Assembly: GCF_042684485.1 (NCBI RefSeq) | Contig: NZ_JBHULM010000011.1 | Span: forward strand, 1,364,001 to 1,428,000 | Source: Oceanihabitans gracilariae | GTDB lineage: Bacteria; Bacteroidota; Bacteroidia; Flavobacteriales; Flavobacteriaceae | Direction: 5' to 3' | DNA length: 64,000 nt | Shown here: positions 41,411 through 50,672 of the stretch, piece by piece | Position numbering within the stretch: the first letter of the stretch is position 1 | How the letters are laid out: each line of letters starts with the position of its first letter | Position numbers and translations under genes: made by a program | The notes under the pieces: model-generated | Told to the model about the DNA's origin: nothing | Databases searched by the model: none | Seen by the model: the letters and a program-made list of their open reading frames with translations, nothing else

Positions 41411-42850
41411 ATGCAAGAGCAATATCAAAACACTGCAGATGCTGCAGTGCTAAGTCCTAATAAAATAACGTCAATTTGCTGTATTGGTGCAGGATATGTA
41501 GGTGGCCCAACCATGGCAGTAATGGCACAAAAAAATCCAGATATTAAAGTAACCGTTGTCGATTTAAATGCACAACGTATTGCAGATTGGAATGATGCCG
41601 ATTTAACCAAACTACCTATTTTTGAACCAGGATTAGATCAAGTGGTTAAAGAGGCCAGAGGGCGTAACCTCTTTTTTTCAACAGATGTGGAAACAGCCAT
41701 AAATGAAGCCCAAATGATATTTATATCGGTAAATACACCTACCAAAACCTATGGTTCTGGTAAAGGGATGGCAGCAGATTTAAAGTATATTGAGCTTTGT
41801 GCAAGACAAATTGCTAAAGTGGCAACTACCGATAAAATAGTAGTTGAAAAATCAACACTTCCTGTAAAAACCGCGCAGGCTATAAAAAGTATATTAAACC
41901 ATACTGGTAATGGGGTGAAGTTTCAAATACTATCTAATCCCGAGTTTTTAGCAGAAGGAACAGCGATAACCGATTTAATAGATCCTGATCGTGTACTAAT
42001 AGGTGGTGACCAAACCCCAGAAGGGAAACAAGCTATACAAGCCTTAGTAGATGTGTATGCTACTTGGGTGCCAAAAGCACAAATACTAACTACTAATATC
42101 TGGTCTTCAGAGTTATCCAAATTAGTAGCCAATGCCTTTTTAGCACAACGTGTGTCTTCTATAAATGCCATATCAGAATTATGCGAAGCTACAGAAGCTA
42201 ATGTAGAAGAAGTAGCAAAAGCAATAGGGATGGACTCACGTATTGGGTCAAAATTTTTAAAAGCATCCGTAGGTTTTGGTGGCTCTTGTTTTCAAAAAGA
42301 CATCCTAAACCTAGTCTATATTTCTAAATCCTTAGGTTTACAAGAAACGGCGGACTATTGGGAGCAAGTGATTATCATGAACAACCACCAACGTGACCGC
42401 TTTGCCAATAAAATAGTACAAACACTATACAATACAGTAGCAGGTAAAAAAATAGCTTTCTTAGGTTGGGCATTTAAAAAAGATACCAATGATACTAGAG
42501 AAGCAGCAGCTATTTATGTAGGCGATAGATTAATAGACGAGCAAGCTAATATTAGTGTGTATGATCCAAAGGTGAATGCAAAACAAATGCAGTCGGATCT
42601 TAATTATTTAAACACAAGATCGGAAGACCAAAACAAGACCTATTTAAGTACCGAAAGCAATCCGTATGACGCCGTAAAGGACAGCCATGCTATTGCTGTG
42701 TTAACGGAGTGGGACGAGTTTAAAACCTACGACTGGCAACGTATTTATGATAGCATGAACAAGCCAGCGTTTGTCTTTGATGGGCGAAACCTATTAGATA
42801 CCGAAGCTTTAGAAAGTATTGGGTTTATAGTTAATGCTATTGGGAGGTAG
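41411..42850 (+). CDS. ugd: UDP-glucose 6-dehydrogenase, animal-like type
   Basis: Oxidises UDP-glucose to UDP-glucuronate using two NAD+. The 479-residue protein has ICCIGAGYVGGPTMAV, ISVNTPTKTYG, LSNPEFLAEGTAI, NAFLAQRVSSINAI, the active-site Cys in GFGGSCFQKDILNLVY and FAFKKDT-like FKKDTNDTREAA. These segments are strikingly close to the animal UGDH type rather than the shorter TuaD/KfiD bacterial type. ATG at 41411 is preferred, since the longer reading would start 32 bp inside fcl. The product feeds uxs downstream. Confidence 0.95.
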   Translation: MQEQYQNTADAAVLSPNKITSICCIGAGYVGGPTMAVMAQKNPDIKVTVVDLNAQRIADWNDADLTKLPIFEPGLDQVVKEARGRNLFFSTDVETAINEAQMIFISVNTPTKTYGSGKGMAADLKYIELCARQIAKVATTDKIVVEKSTLPVKTAQAIKSILNHTGNGVKFQILSNPEFLAEGTAITDLIDPDRVLIGGDQTPEGKQAIQALVDVYATWVPKAQILTTNIWSSELSKLVANAFLAQRVSSINAISELCEATEANVEEVAKAIGMDSRIGSKFLKASVGFGGSCFQKDILNLVYISKSLGLQETADYWEQVIIMNNHQRDRFANKIVQTLYNTVAGKKIAFLGWAFKKDTNDTREAAAIYVGDRLIDEQANISVYDPKVNAKQMQSDLNYLNTRSEDQNKTYLSTESNPYDAVKDSHAIAVLTEWDEFKTYDWQRIYDSMNKPAFVFDGRNLLDTEALESIGFIVNAIGR

Positions 42851-42930
42851 AAAGTAATTAGAAATGCTTGACCAATAAGTTTCAGTTTTTAATTACTATT
42901 GAAGATTAAAAAAATATAATAAATCAACAG

Positions 42931-44295
42931 GTGAAAAATTCAATTCTAAAGATATATTCTAAGTTAGGCATACATAGTGCAAGAACTAAAAATATCAGTA
43001 AGCATGTATTCTTATCCTTTTTTTATAAAGGAGGAAGTATATTAGCTTCTTTTTTATTGGTTCCACTAACTATTAATTTTTTAGATACTGAAAATTATGG
43101 AATTTGGTTAACTTTAAGTTCCTTTATAGCTTGGTTTTCTTTTTTTGATATCGGTTTAGGTCATGGTTTAAGGAATAAATTTGCAGAAGCAAGGGCTAAT
43201 AATAATTTAGAATTAGCAAAAGGTTATGTTAGTACTGCTTATTTAACGATTACTATTGTTGCTTTTGTAACTTTTATAATATTTATAATTGTTAACTACT
43301 TTGTTGATTGGACTAAGGTTTTCAATACAAGTAATAGCCTTTTTAATGACCTAAAATTATTAATGCCTATAGTATTTGGGTTTTTCTGTCTTCAGTTAAT
43401 TGTAAAATTAATTACGACTATTTATTTAGCAGACCAAAAGCACTCCATGCAGGGGAAAATAGGATTTATAACAGCTGCTTTTTCTTTATTGGTTATTTGG
43501 CTATTAAGTATGTTTTCTAAAAGCTCGTTATTACTATTCGGTACTGTCTTTTCCGCAATACCTATAATTATTTTAGTGATTTTGAACCTGTTTTCTTTTA
43601 CAAACACCTATAAATCCGTAAAGCCATCATTAAGCTTTTTTAAAAAAAAATATTTAAAAGATATTTTTGGTCTTGGTTTTACTTTTTTTATTATACAAAT
43701 ATCTGGTATAATTTTATTTTCAACAGATAATTTTATTATTGCAAAATTATTTACGCCTGCTGAAGTTGTACCATATAACATTGCTTATAAGTATATGAGT
43801 ATTTCACAAATGGTGTTTGCTATTATACTTGCACCATATTGGTCTAGTGTAACAGAAGCCTACATAAAAAAAGATTTTAAATGGGTTAAAATGGCCATGA
43901 AAAACTTAACTAAGTTTGCTTTAGTTTTTATTTTGTTGATAATTGTTATGGTTTTAGTCGCGCCTATAAGTTATAAATTGTGGATTGGAAATAGTGTTAG
44001 TATTCCATTTACATTAACTATGGCCATGGCTTTGTATTTTATATTAACAATTATATATAAGCCGTTTACTTATTTTGTTAATGGAACTGGTAAAATAAGG
44101 TTACAAATGTATTCTATTGCTTTAACGGCACTTTTAAACATTCCATTGTCTATTTTTATTGTGAGCAATACGGAATATGGAGTTACGGGAGTTATAATTG
44201 CAACAATTATTTGTATTATACCACATACAATATTATGTCCATTACAATATAATAAGTTGATTAACAATAGAGCCACGGGATTGTGGAACAAATAG
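42931..44295 (+). CDS. Polysaccharide flippase (Wzx-like)
   Basis: Predicted to flip lipid-linked repeat units across the inner membrane. The 454-residue protein has about 12-14 membrane segments and the oligosaccharide-flippase start, with SFFYKGGSILASFLLVPLTI and the early charged FFDIGLGHGLRNKFAEAR motif. The start is GTG at 42931. The sequence is more AT-rich than the sugar-nucleotide genes before it, as is common for flippase and polymerase genes exchanged between strains. Confidence 0.88.
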   Translation: MKNSILKIYSKLGIHSARTKNISKHVFLSFFYKGGSILASFLLVPLTINFLDTENYGIWLTLSSFIAWFSFFDIGLGHGLRNKFAEARANNNLELAKGYVSTAYLTITIVAFVTFIIFIIVNYFVDWTKVFNTSNSLFNDLKLLMPIVFGFFCLQLIVKLITTIYLADQKHSMQGKIGFITAAFSLLVIWLLSMFSKSSLLLFGTVFSAIPIIILVILNLFSFTNTYKSVKPSLSFFKKKYLKDIFGLGFTFFIIQISGIILFSTDNFIIAKLFTPAEVVPYNIAYKYMSISQMVFAIILAPYWSSVTEAYIKKDFKWVKMAMKNLTKFALVFILLIIVMVLVAPISYKLWIGNSVSIPFTLTMAMALYFILTIIYKPFTYFVNGTGKIRLQMYSIALTALLNIPLSIFIVSNTEYGVTGVIIATIICIIPHTILCPLQYNKLINNRATGLWNK

Positions 44296-44355
44296 GATGA
44301 ATAAGTTTTACTTAGAAAACCTTTTTTGTTTTAATTTATCAATAAATAAACTTTA

Positions 44356-45549
44356 ATGAGATTTTTATCCCAATTTTATTTAATATTAATTGTTTTTAGT
44401 ATTGCACTTTTCAAACATTTATCAATTAGTCATGGGCTGGAAATATTAAAACCCATCACTATTGTTCTATATGTTTTTGCAATATACTGGTCCATAACAA
44501 TAATAAATAAGTATTCTAATTTTGTTAATTGGAAAAGAGTAAAACCAATGCTTGTTATATTTCTAATATACCCTTTTATAAGGTTAGTCATTGATGTTAT
44601 ATTAGTTAATTCATTTGTTTTTAAACATCTAACTGATGCTTTTTATGTGAGATTCCAATATTATGTCTTATTTTTAATAGGTCTATCACAGGCTATAATA
44701 ATTGTTAATAAAGATAATTTTTTCAAAGGTTTTATAAAAGCTTATTGGATTATTTTTGCTTCATTATTAGGACTGTTTATCACTTTATTTAATTATACGA
44801 GCTTTGGAGACGTTTATTTTTTATTAGAAAATCTATTGGTTCCGTTTAGTTTTTTAGTTTTTCATAAAACCAAAAACTATAGAAGAATTGGCTATATTAA
44901 TTTAGCAATTGGAATTATTCTCGTTTCCGTTCTAGCCTCTAGATCATACCTGTTAGTCTTCATTTATATATTGGCTTTTCTTGGCTATATCAAATTGTAT
45001 AAAGAAAAAGACAAATTCAAAAAAACAGGAAGAGCTCTGTTTATATTTTTGATTCTCTTAGTTTTATTTAATAGTCCTCTTTTAACTAATTTACAAGAAA
45101 CACCTCTCTATGAAAAAATCAACATAGAGTCCTTATACGAAAGTCTTTCAGGTGAGCAATCTTTAATTGAAGAAGATTACAAAGGAGACTCTAGGTCTCG
45201 CATTATAAAAGACGCTTTTCATAATTTTAATATAGGCAACATTATTTTTGGCAAAGGTATTTTCGGACAATACAAATCTTTTGTTGAAAGAAATACAATT
45301 GAAATTGGTTGGTTGCAACAAGCGTTTTGGTTTGGTTTTGTTTTTGTTTTATTTCAAATTTATTTTTATTTCAGATCCATGAAACTAAATTTAAAACAAA
45401 AAAAGGAACACTTATTTGTTTTTGGAATAATAATTTCTGTAAAATTTTTGGATTCATTTATATATGGAATGCCCAATATGTCCTTGTATAATTTATTTGT
45501 AGCAATAGGTATGTTTACCCCTTTTATTAAGAGAATATATGTTAATTAA
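44356..45549 (+). CDS. O-antigen polymerase-like membrane protein (candidate Wzy)
   Basis: A 397-residue protein with about ten hydrophobic segments, a large hydrophilic loop near residues 250-310 (SLYESLSGEQSL and GDSRSRIIKDA), and a C-terminal FGKGIFGQYKS motif. This is the topology of Wzy/O-antigen ligase proteins that join repeat units in the periplasm. Such proteins share little sequence, so the call rests on topology, location and the arginine-containing loop. It overlaps the next acetyltransferase gene by 11 bp. Confidence 0.72.
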   Translation: MRFLSQFYLILIVFSIALFKHLSISHGLEILKPITIVLYVFAIYWSITIINKYSNFVNWKRVKPMLVIFLIYPFIRLVIDVILVNSFVFKHLTDAFYVRFQYYVLFLIGLSQAIIIVNKDNFFKGFIKAYWIIFASLLGLFITLFNYTSFGDVYFLLENLLVPFSFLVFHKTKNYRRIGYINLAIGIILVSVLASRSYLLVFIYILAFLGYIKLYKEKDKFKKTGRALFIFLILLVLFNSPLLTNLQETPLYEKINIESLYESLSGEQSLIEEDYKGDSRSRIIKDAFHNFNIGNIIFGKGIFGQYKSFVERNTIEIGWLQQAFWFGFVFVLFQIYFYFRSMKLNLKQKKEHLFVFGIIISVKFLDSFIYGMPNMSLYNLFVAIGMFTPFIKRIYVN

Positions 45550-46204
45550 AATTCTAAATTATTTAAAATTTAAATTAAAGGAAAGTCTAAAACCTTTAAT
45601 CACGATAATGAAATATCCACACGTAAAATTAGTACATTCTGTGGTTTTAAGTAATTGTAAGATTGCAAACCATGTTACAATCTTCGGTAAAACTGCAATT
45701 TCTAATTCAAAAATAGGCGCTTACTCCTACATAGGTGGTGGATCTCATATTATGAATGCAACTATTGGTAAGTTTTGCTCTATAGCCCCAAATGTAAAAA
45801 TTGGTTTAGGCATCCATCCTACCCATTTTATTTCTACCTATCCTGGATTTTATTCGGATAAAGCAAGCGGTGTCGTAAAAATTCAATCTTTAGATGGTGT
45901 TATCGAACATAAAGAGGTTATTGTAAAAAACGATGTTTGGATTGGTTATGGAGTTACTATAGTAGATGGGGTTACTATTGGTAATGGAGCCATTATTGCA
46001 TCGGGCGCAATGGTTACCAAGGATGTAGCAGACTATGCTGTGGTTGGAGGTGTTCCTGCAAAAGAAATAAAAAAACGTTTTACCCAAGAAGAAAAGGAAT
46101 TGTTATTGAATTTTAAATGGTGGGATAAAGATTTAACCGAAATTAAAAAAAATGCAAAACTCTTTTTAACCCCGGCATATTTTTTTAAATCTAATACACT
46201 ATGA
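45539..46204 (+). CDS. CatB-like left-handed beta-helix acetyltransferase
   Basis: A 221-residue hexapeptide-repeat transferase, probably O-acetylating a sugar of the repeat unit with acetyl-CoA. After a basic helical N-terminus come the hexapeptide repeats (IGAYSYIGGGSHIMNATIGK, and later VWIGYGVTIVDGVTIGNGAII), a loop with the catalytic His (GIHPTHFIS), and VVGGVPAKEIKKRF. It begins 11 bp inside the polymerase gene, so the two are translated in coupled fashion. Confidence 0.85.
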   Translation: MLIKILNYLKFKLKESLKPLITIMKYPHVKLVHSVVLSNCKIANHVTIFGKTAISNSKIGAYSYIGGGSHIMNATIGKFCSIAPNVKIGLGIHPTHFISTYPGFYSDKASGVVKIQSLDGVIEHKEVIVKNDVWIGYGVTIVDGVTIGNGAIIASGAMVTKDVADYAVVGGVPAKEIKKRFTQEEKELLLNFKWWDKDLTEIKKNAKLFLTPAYFFKSNTL

Positions 46205-46272
46205 CATTTTTTAATAATAAATATTTGGCAAATTATTGTGAAATTTCAATCCATAACTATTTAAAATACAAG

Positions 46273-46296
46273 TATCTTTACAGGTTTCTAGAAACC
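46273..46296 (+). promoter_or_regulatory. Possible internal promoter with palindrome
   Basis: TATCTTTA (46273-46280), close to TAnnTTTG, is followed by the 14-bp perfect palindrome GGTTTCTAGAAACC (46283-46296) about 20 bp before the next ATG. It could be an internal start site with an operator for the glycosyltransferase run. Confidence 0.35.
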
Positions 46297-46317
46297 CTAT
46301 AAATAAGCTCTTTATAA

Positions 46318-47538
46318 ATGAAAAAAAAACATATATTATATCTAGGTAATTTTTTAAACGAGCGGGTAGTATCTAAAAGGCAACTTCCTACCAATAATCC
46401 TGCAGGATCAAACAGAATGTACCGAATAGCTAAAGCTTTATCTGTTCATTATAAACCTATAATAATATCTCCAGGTGTAAGTTTAAATATAAAATTTAAT
46501 AGACAGGAAATAAACCAAAAAACAATTATATCTCACAAAGAAAATGTAGTGCATTTTTTTTCTAAAACCTTAGCGGTACCTGTTTTAGGCTTGGTATACT
46601 CATATATTACCTATCTACTCGCTGTAATTAGGCTAATTAATAAAACTAAAACAAAACAGATAGTTGTTTATAATTTTGATCCACAATTAGTAATTATTGT
46701 TTTACTTCTTAAAGTATTTTACCCGAAAATTAAAATAATAAATAATATAGAAGACATTTCAAAGCCTACTTTAAACGACTTTAAATCAACATCTGAAGAC
46801 AGGCCTCTTCAACAAATCGTTTTCTATATCTGTATGCATATTATAGCCAAAATTGCAGATGGTATTATTATACCAACCAAAAGGTTTAAAGACTTTTTAC
46901 CAGGCAAAAAGCATACATTAATTGTCACTGGCTGCATAGACGTTAAGCAAAAACCTTTTTCTGAAAACTTGGATAAATTAATTGTATTGTTTTCTGGAAA
47001 AATCGCATTTGAACATGGTATTGATGTTTTTATTGAAGCTCTAATAAAATTAAGCAAACAAACCAAACTAAAAGATAAAATAAAGTTTTATGTTACTGGA
47101 GGAGGCCAAAAATCCGAATGGCTAAAAAATCGAATTAAAGAATTGAATCTTATAGACATAACTTATTTTGGATTTGTATCTTCTGTCAAATATACAGAAT
47201 TACTAAACCAAGCAGATGTTTGTGTCGCTTTACAAAAAGAAACAGGAAGACATTCAAATTATAAAACCCCTTCTAAAGTTTATGAGTACTTAGGGAATTC
47301 AAAAATTGTTATAACTACAGATGTAGGTGATTTAAAATCTCTAGGGGATGATATAATTACTATTTGTGCTCCCCTAACATCAGATAATTTGATAAGTTGT
47401 TTTTCTAAATCAATAGACGAACGTTCTAAAATAGTAGACAAAAGATTAAAAGTAGGGCAATTTGCTCTTAACCATTTTGATACACTGCCAGTAGGTATAC
47501 GTATCCATGATTTATTAAATGATATACAAAACAAATGA
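46318..47538 (+). CDS. Glycosyltransferase family 4-type protein
   Basis: A 406-residue GT-B glycosyltransferase. The N-terminal acceptor domain begins LYLGNFLNERVVSKRQ and includes a basic linker and possible membrane-associated helix (VLGLVYSYITYLLAVI). The C-terminal donor domain has VLFSGKIAFEHGIDVFIEAL, YVTGGGQKSE, ITYFGFV and TPSKVYEYLGNSK. The sugar transferred is unknown. It overlaps the next gene by 4 bp, indicating a tight translational unit. Confidence 0.85.
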   Translation: MKKKHILYLGNFLNERVVSKRQLPTNNPAGSNRMYRIAKALSVHYKPIIISPGVSLNIKFNRQEINQKTIISHKENVVHFFSKTLAVPVLGLVYSYITYLLAVIRLINKTKTKQIVVYNFDPQLVIIVLLLKVFYPKIKIINNIEDISKPTLNDFKSTSEDRPLQQIVFYICMHIIAKIADGIIIPTKRFKDFLPGKKHTLIVTGCIDVKQKPFSENLDKLIVLFSGKIAFEHGIDVFIEALIKLSKQTKLKDKIKFYVTGGGQKSEWLKNRIKELNLIDITYFGFVSSVKYTELLNQADVCVALQKETGRHSNYKTPSKVYEYLGNSKIVITTDVGDLKSLGDDIITICAPLTSDNLISCFSKSIDERSKIVDKRLKVGQFALNHFDTLPVGIRIHDLLNDIQNK

Positions 47539-48575
47539 AAAGTAAAAGAGTAGTTATATTATTTTCAAGATTATCAGACTATATGCTAAATATGTTTGAA
47601 CTTTGGTGCTCCCAAGAAAACGTATCGCTTACGGTTTTAAAAAAATCACCAGATAAAAAAGAGGCTCCTTTTGAGTTTAATTTATCTCATAAAAACATAG
47701 ATTTTTTTGATGAAGATAAATTAGACAGACAAGAAATATTAGATTTAGTAAACTTAATAAATCCTGATATAATTATTTGTAGTGGCTGGAGTAACTCTAA
47801 ATATAATGCTGTAATATCCAAACATTATGCCAACACAAAATGTATATTAACCATGGATAATCAATGGCATGGTACTTTAAAACAATATTTAGGTACATTA
47901 TACAGCCGTTTATTTATAGTATCTCGTTTTGATAAAATTTGGGTTCCAGGAAAACCTCAAAAGAAGTTTGCACTTAAATTGGGGTTTAAAGAAAAGGATA
48001 TAATGGAAGGTTGGTATGTGGCTAATGAATCTAAATTTAAGTCCACAAGAAAAAAAATACGCCATGAATTTATTTATGCAGGGCGATATGTTGATTATAA
48101 GGGAGTTAATGAAATGTGGGAAGCTTTTATAAAACTTCAAGAAAATGAACCTAATGATTGGGTTTTAACATGTATTGGTACAGGTCCTTTATTTGAAAAA
48201 AGAAAAAAGCATCCACAGATTAAGCATCTAGGTTTTTTACAGCCTATAGATTTACAGAGATATACAGAAAAAGGTGGTGTTTTTGTGCTTCCAAGTCACT
48301 TTGAACCTTGGGGTGTTGTAGTCCACGAATTTGCACTGTCCGGATACCCCTTAATTATAAGTGAAAGTGTTGGAGCTGCTTCACAATTTGTATCTAGAAA
48401 TAATGGAATTATCTTTAAAACAAAAAATGAGGAAGATTTATATGGCGCAATGAAAAAAATAGTAAATAAAACGGATGAACAACTTCTTGAAATGGGCGCT
48501 TTTAGTCAAACTTTAGCAGGGACAATTTCTAGTAATAATTGGATAAATAATATGAATAATTTAATTAATTCATAA
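47535..48575 (+). CDS. Glycosyltransferase family 4
   Basis: A 346-residue GT-B enzyme. The donor domain includes HEFIYAGRYVDYKGVNEM, CIGTGPLFEKRKK, KHLGFLQPIDLQ and the E-x7-E motif in HFEPWGVVVHEFALSGYP. The N-terminal domain starts VVILFSRLSDYML. Its donor and acceptor are unknown. It overlaps the previous gene by 4 bp and is followed after 1 bp by another GT4 gene. Confidence 0.88.
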   Translation: MKSKRVVILFSRLSDYMLNMFELWCSQENVSLTVLKKSPDKKEAPFEFNLSHKNIDFFDEDKLDRQEILDLVNLINPDIIICSGWSNSKYNAVISKHYANTKCILTMDNQWHGTLKQYLGTLYSRLFIVSRFDKIWVPGKPQKKFALKLGFKEKDIMEGWYVANESKFKSTRKKIRHEFIYAGRYVDYKGVNEMWEAFIKLQENEPNDWVLTCIGTGPLFEKRKKHPQIKHLGFLQPIDLQRYTEKGGVFVLPSHFEPWGVVVHEFALSGYPLIISESVGAASQFVSRNNGIIFKTKNEEDLYGAMKKIVNKTDEQLLEMGAFSQTLAGTISSNNWINNMNNLINS

Positions 48576-48576
48576 T

Positions 48577-49722
48577 ATGAAGGTTTACCACGTCATAACA
48601 TCCATAGATATTACAACTGGTGGCCCAGCAAGAAGTGTAACGTACTTAATTGCTGCAATGCTTGAATTGGATAATACATTACAAATTGAATTAGATACGT
48701 TAAAAAGTAAGACGCCAATTATAACCACGTTTAATACTGCAAATAGTGCGATTAGATTTCATGCTTTTAAAAAGTTACAACGATCTAAGAGTTTAGTAAG
48801 TAGTTTGTTGCAATCTCAGGTGTCATTATTTCATGGCCATGGGGTATGGCAAATGCCAGTGCATCAAATGGCTAAAGTAGCACGTAAAAAAGAAGTGCCT
48901 TATATTATTACGCCAAGAGGGATGTTAGAACCATGGGCATTAACACAAGGTAAACTAAAAAAGCAACTCGCACTAAAGCTGTTTCAGTATAAAGATTTAG
49001 AAAAAGCAACCTGTTTACACGCTACGGCACCAATGGAAGTAGAAAGTATAAGAGCCTTGGGTTTAAAAAATCCAGTGGCTATGATACCTAATGGTGTGAA
49101 TATTAGTCAATTTCCAGAGAAAATACCCAATAAAGCAAATAACCCCAAGCGCATGTTGTTTTTATCGCGTATTCATGTTAAAAAAGGAATTGAAAATCTA
49201 ATTGAAGCTTGGCAACAAGTAGATGCTAATTTAAAGCAAGATTGGGTTATTGATATTTATGGTAATGGAGATCCAATCTATATTAAAAACTTAAAAGCAA
49301 GAATTAAAGCAGCCAATTTAGAGCACCAAATAACTATCAAATCACCAGTGTTTGATGACCAAAAAACAAAAATCTTTAGAGAAGCCTCTGTATTTGTACT
49401 ACCAACCTATAGTGAAAATTTCGGAATTGTTGTGGCAGAAGCCTTAGCTAGTTATACACCAGTAATTACTACAACAGGAGCGCCTTGGCAGGAATTAAAT
49501 ACACACAATTGCGGACAATGGGTTGAGGTAGGTGTTACATCTTTGGTAAATGCGCTTAATAATATGATGGAAAAATCACCTAAAGATTTATTACAAATGG
49601 GTGTAAATGGTAGGGAATTAATAGAACAAAAGTACAGCATGCATGCAGTGGCTAAGCAAATGTTAGAACTGTACGATTGGATTTTAAATAATAACAATAA
49701 ACCTCACTTTATTTATGAGTAG
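48577..49722 (+). CDS. Glycosyltransferase family 4
   Basis: A 381-residue GT-B enzyme with the N-terminal glycine-rich site near ITTGGPARSVTYLI, HGHGVWQMPVHQM, PRGMLEPWAL and the donor-side LSRIHVKKGIENLI. The E-x7-E motif lies in YSENFGIVVAEALAS. These segments resemble colanic-acid-type transferases such as WcaI/WcaL, but the sugar cannot be named. It overlaps the sulfotransferase gene start by 8 bp. Confidence 0.9.
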   Translation: MKVYHVITSIDITTGGPARSVTYLIAAMLELDNTLQIELDTLKSKTPIITTFNTANSAIRFHAFKKLQRSKSLVSSLLQSQVSLFHGHGVWQMPVHQMAKVARKKEVPYIITPRGMLEPWALTQGKLKKQLALKLFQYKDLEKATCLHATAPMEVESIRALGLKNPVAMIPNGVNISQFPEKIPNKANNPKRMLFLSRIHVKKGIENLIEAWQQVDANLKQDWVIDIYGNGDPIYIKNLKARIKAANLEHQITIKSPVFDDQKTKIFREASVFVLPTYSENFGIVVAEALASYTPVITTTGAPWQELNTHNCGQWVEVGVTSLVNALNNMMEKSPKDLLQMGVNGRELIEQKYSMHAVAKQMLELYDWILNNNNKPHFIYE

Positions 49723-50665
49723 TAGAATAAATTTTATAGTCGGTATGCCAAGAGCTGGTACTACTTATTTAACAAAGGTTTTAAATAATCATCCAAATAT
49801 AGTTTGCTCGGGTGAAACATTGTATTACGGCAGAAAGTTTGTAACTCCTAATGATTCAGGTAATTATAGTGAAAAAGAAGTTGGGATGATTTTTAATAAT
49901 TTAATTAATCAAAGTTGGGACCCTAAAATTATTAATGATGCTAAACCAAAAATTAAAAAAGAACTTGATATTTATCATGCAAATATAAGTAAAGAGGTTA
50001 CAGTAAATACTCCTTTAGATGTATTTGGTAAAGTGTTATGTGACATACATAATAAAGAACAGTTTATAGAAAAAACACCACATCATATACAATATATAAA
50101 CAGAATTAAAAAGTATAATCCTGAAGCAAAGTTTATAGCTTTAGTAAGAAATCCATATACTTTTATGTTATCTTATAAGTTTCAGGGGCAACAAAAAAAC
50201 GAAGTTGTGCGTAGTATCTTTGAAAAAATATACCATCCAATAAGCTGTGCATTAGTATGGAGAAAAAATTATAATGCTATTAGTACAGCAAAAAATAATT
50301 TCCCCAAAGACGTATTAGTAATAGAAACAGAAGCATTAAAGAGTAATCAAACTTTGGCAGATATTCAGTCATTTTTTTATATTAAAAGTCCTGATTTAAA
50401 ACCTATAACTAAAGATAATAGTAGTTTTAAAAATGAAGTTTCTAAACCTGTTTTAGAACCCATAGATTATTTCTGGATGAATATAATTGCTGGGCAACAA
50501 ATTACTGCTCATCTAGGTCAAAAAACGAAATCTAATGCTTCTCTAAGCGCAATTGTCAAATCATTAATTCAATTACCCATTGTTTTCTTTAGATTTTTAA
50601 ATGTGCTGGAAGTCGGTAAAGGTCAATCCAAATTTCAATATTTACTTGGGTATTTAAAAAGATAA
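49715..50665 (+). CDS. Sulfotransferase family protein
   Basis: A 316-residue PAPS-dependent sulfotransferase. The 5'-phosphosulfate-binding loop is FIVGMPRAGTTYLTKVL near the N-terminus, and the 3'-phosphate-binding motif is in FIALVRNPYTFMLSY (about residues 140-155). A conserved catalytic-type basic/His region lies in EKTPHHIQYINRIKK. Inside a capsule locus it probably adds sulfate esters to the polysaccharide or its lipid-linked repeat unit. The acceptor position is unknown and no PAPS synthesis genes lie in the window. Confidence 0.88.
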   Translation: MSSRINFIVGMPRAGTTYLTKVLNNHPNIVCSGETLYYGRKFVTPNDSGNYSEKEVGMIFNNLINQSWDPKIINDAKPKIKKELDIYHANISKEVTVNTPLDVFGKVLCDIHNKEQFIEKTPHHIQYINRIKKYNPEAKFIALVRNPYTFMLSYKFQGQQKNEVVRSIFEKIYHPISCALVWRKNYNAISTAKNNFPKDVLVIETEALKSNQTLADIQSFFYIKSPDLKPITKDNSSFKNEVSKPVLEPIDYFWMNIIAGQQITAHLGQKTKSNASLSAIVKSLIQLPIVFFRFLNVLEVGKGQSKFQYLLGYLKR

Positions 50666-50672
50666 AATATTA

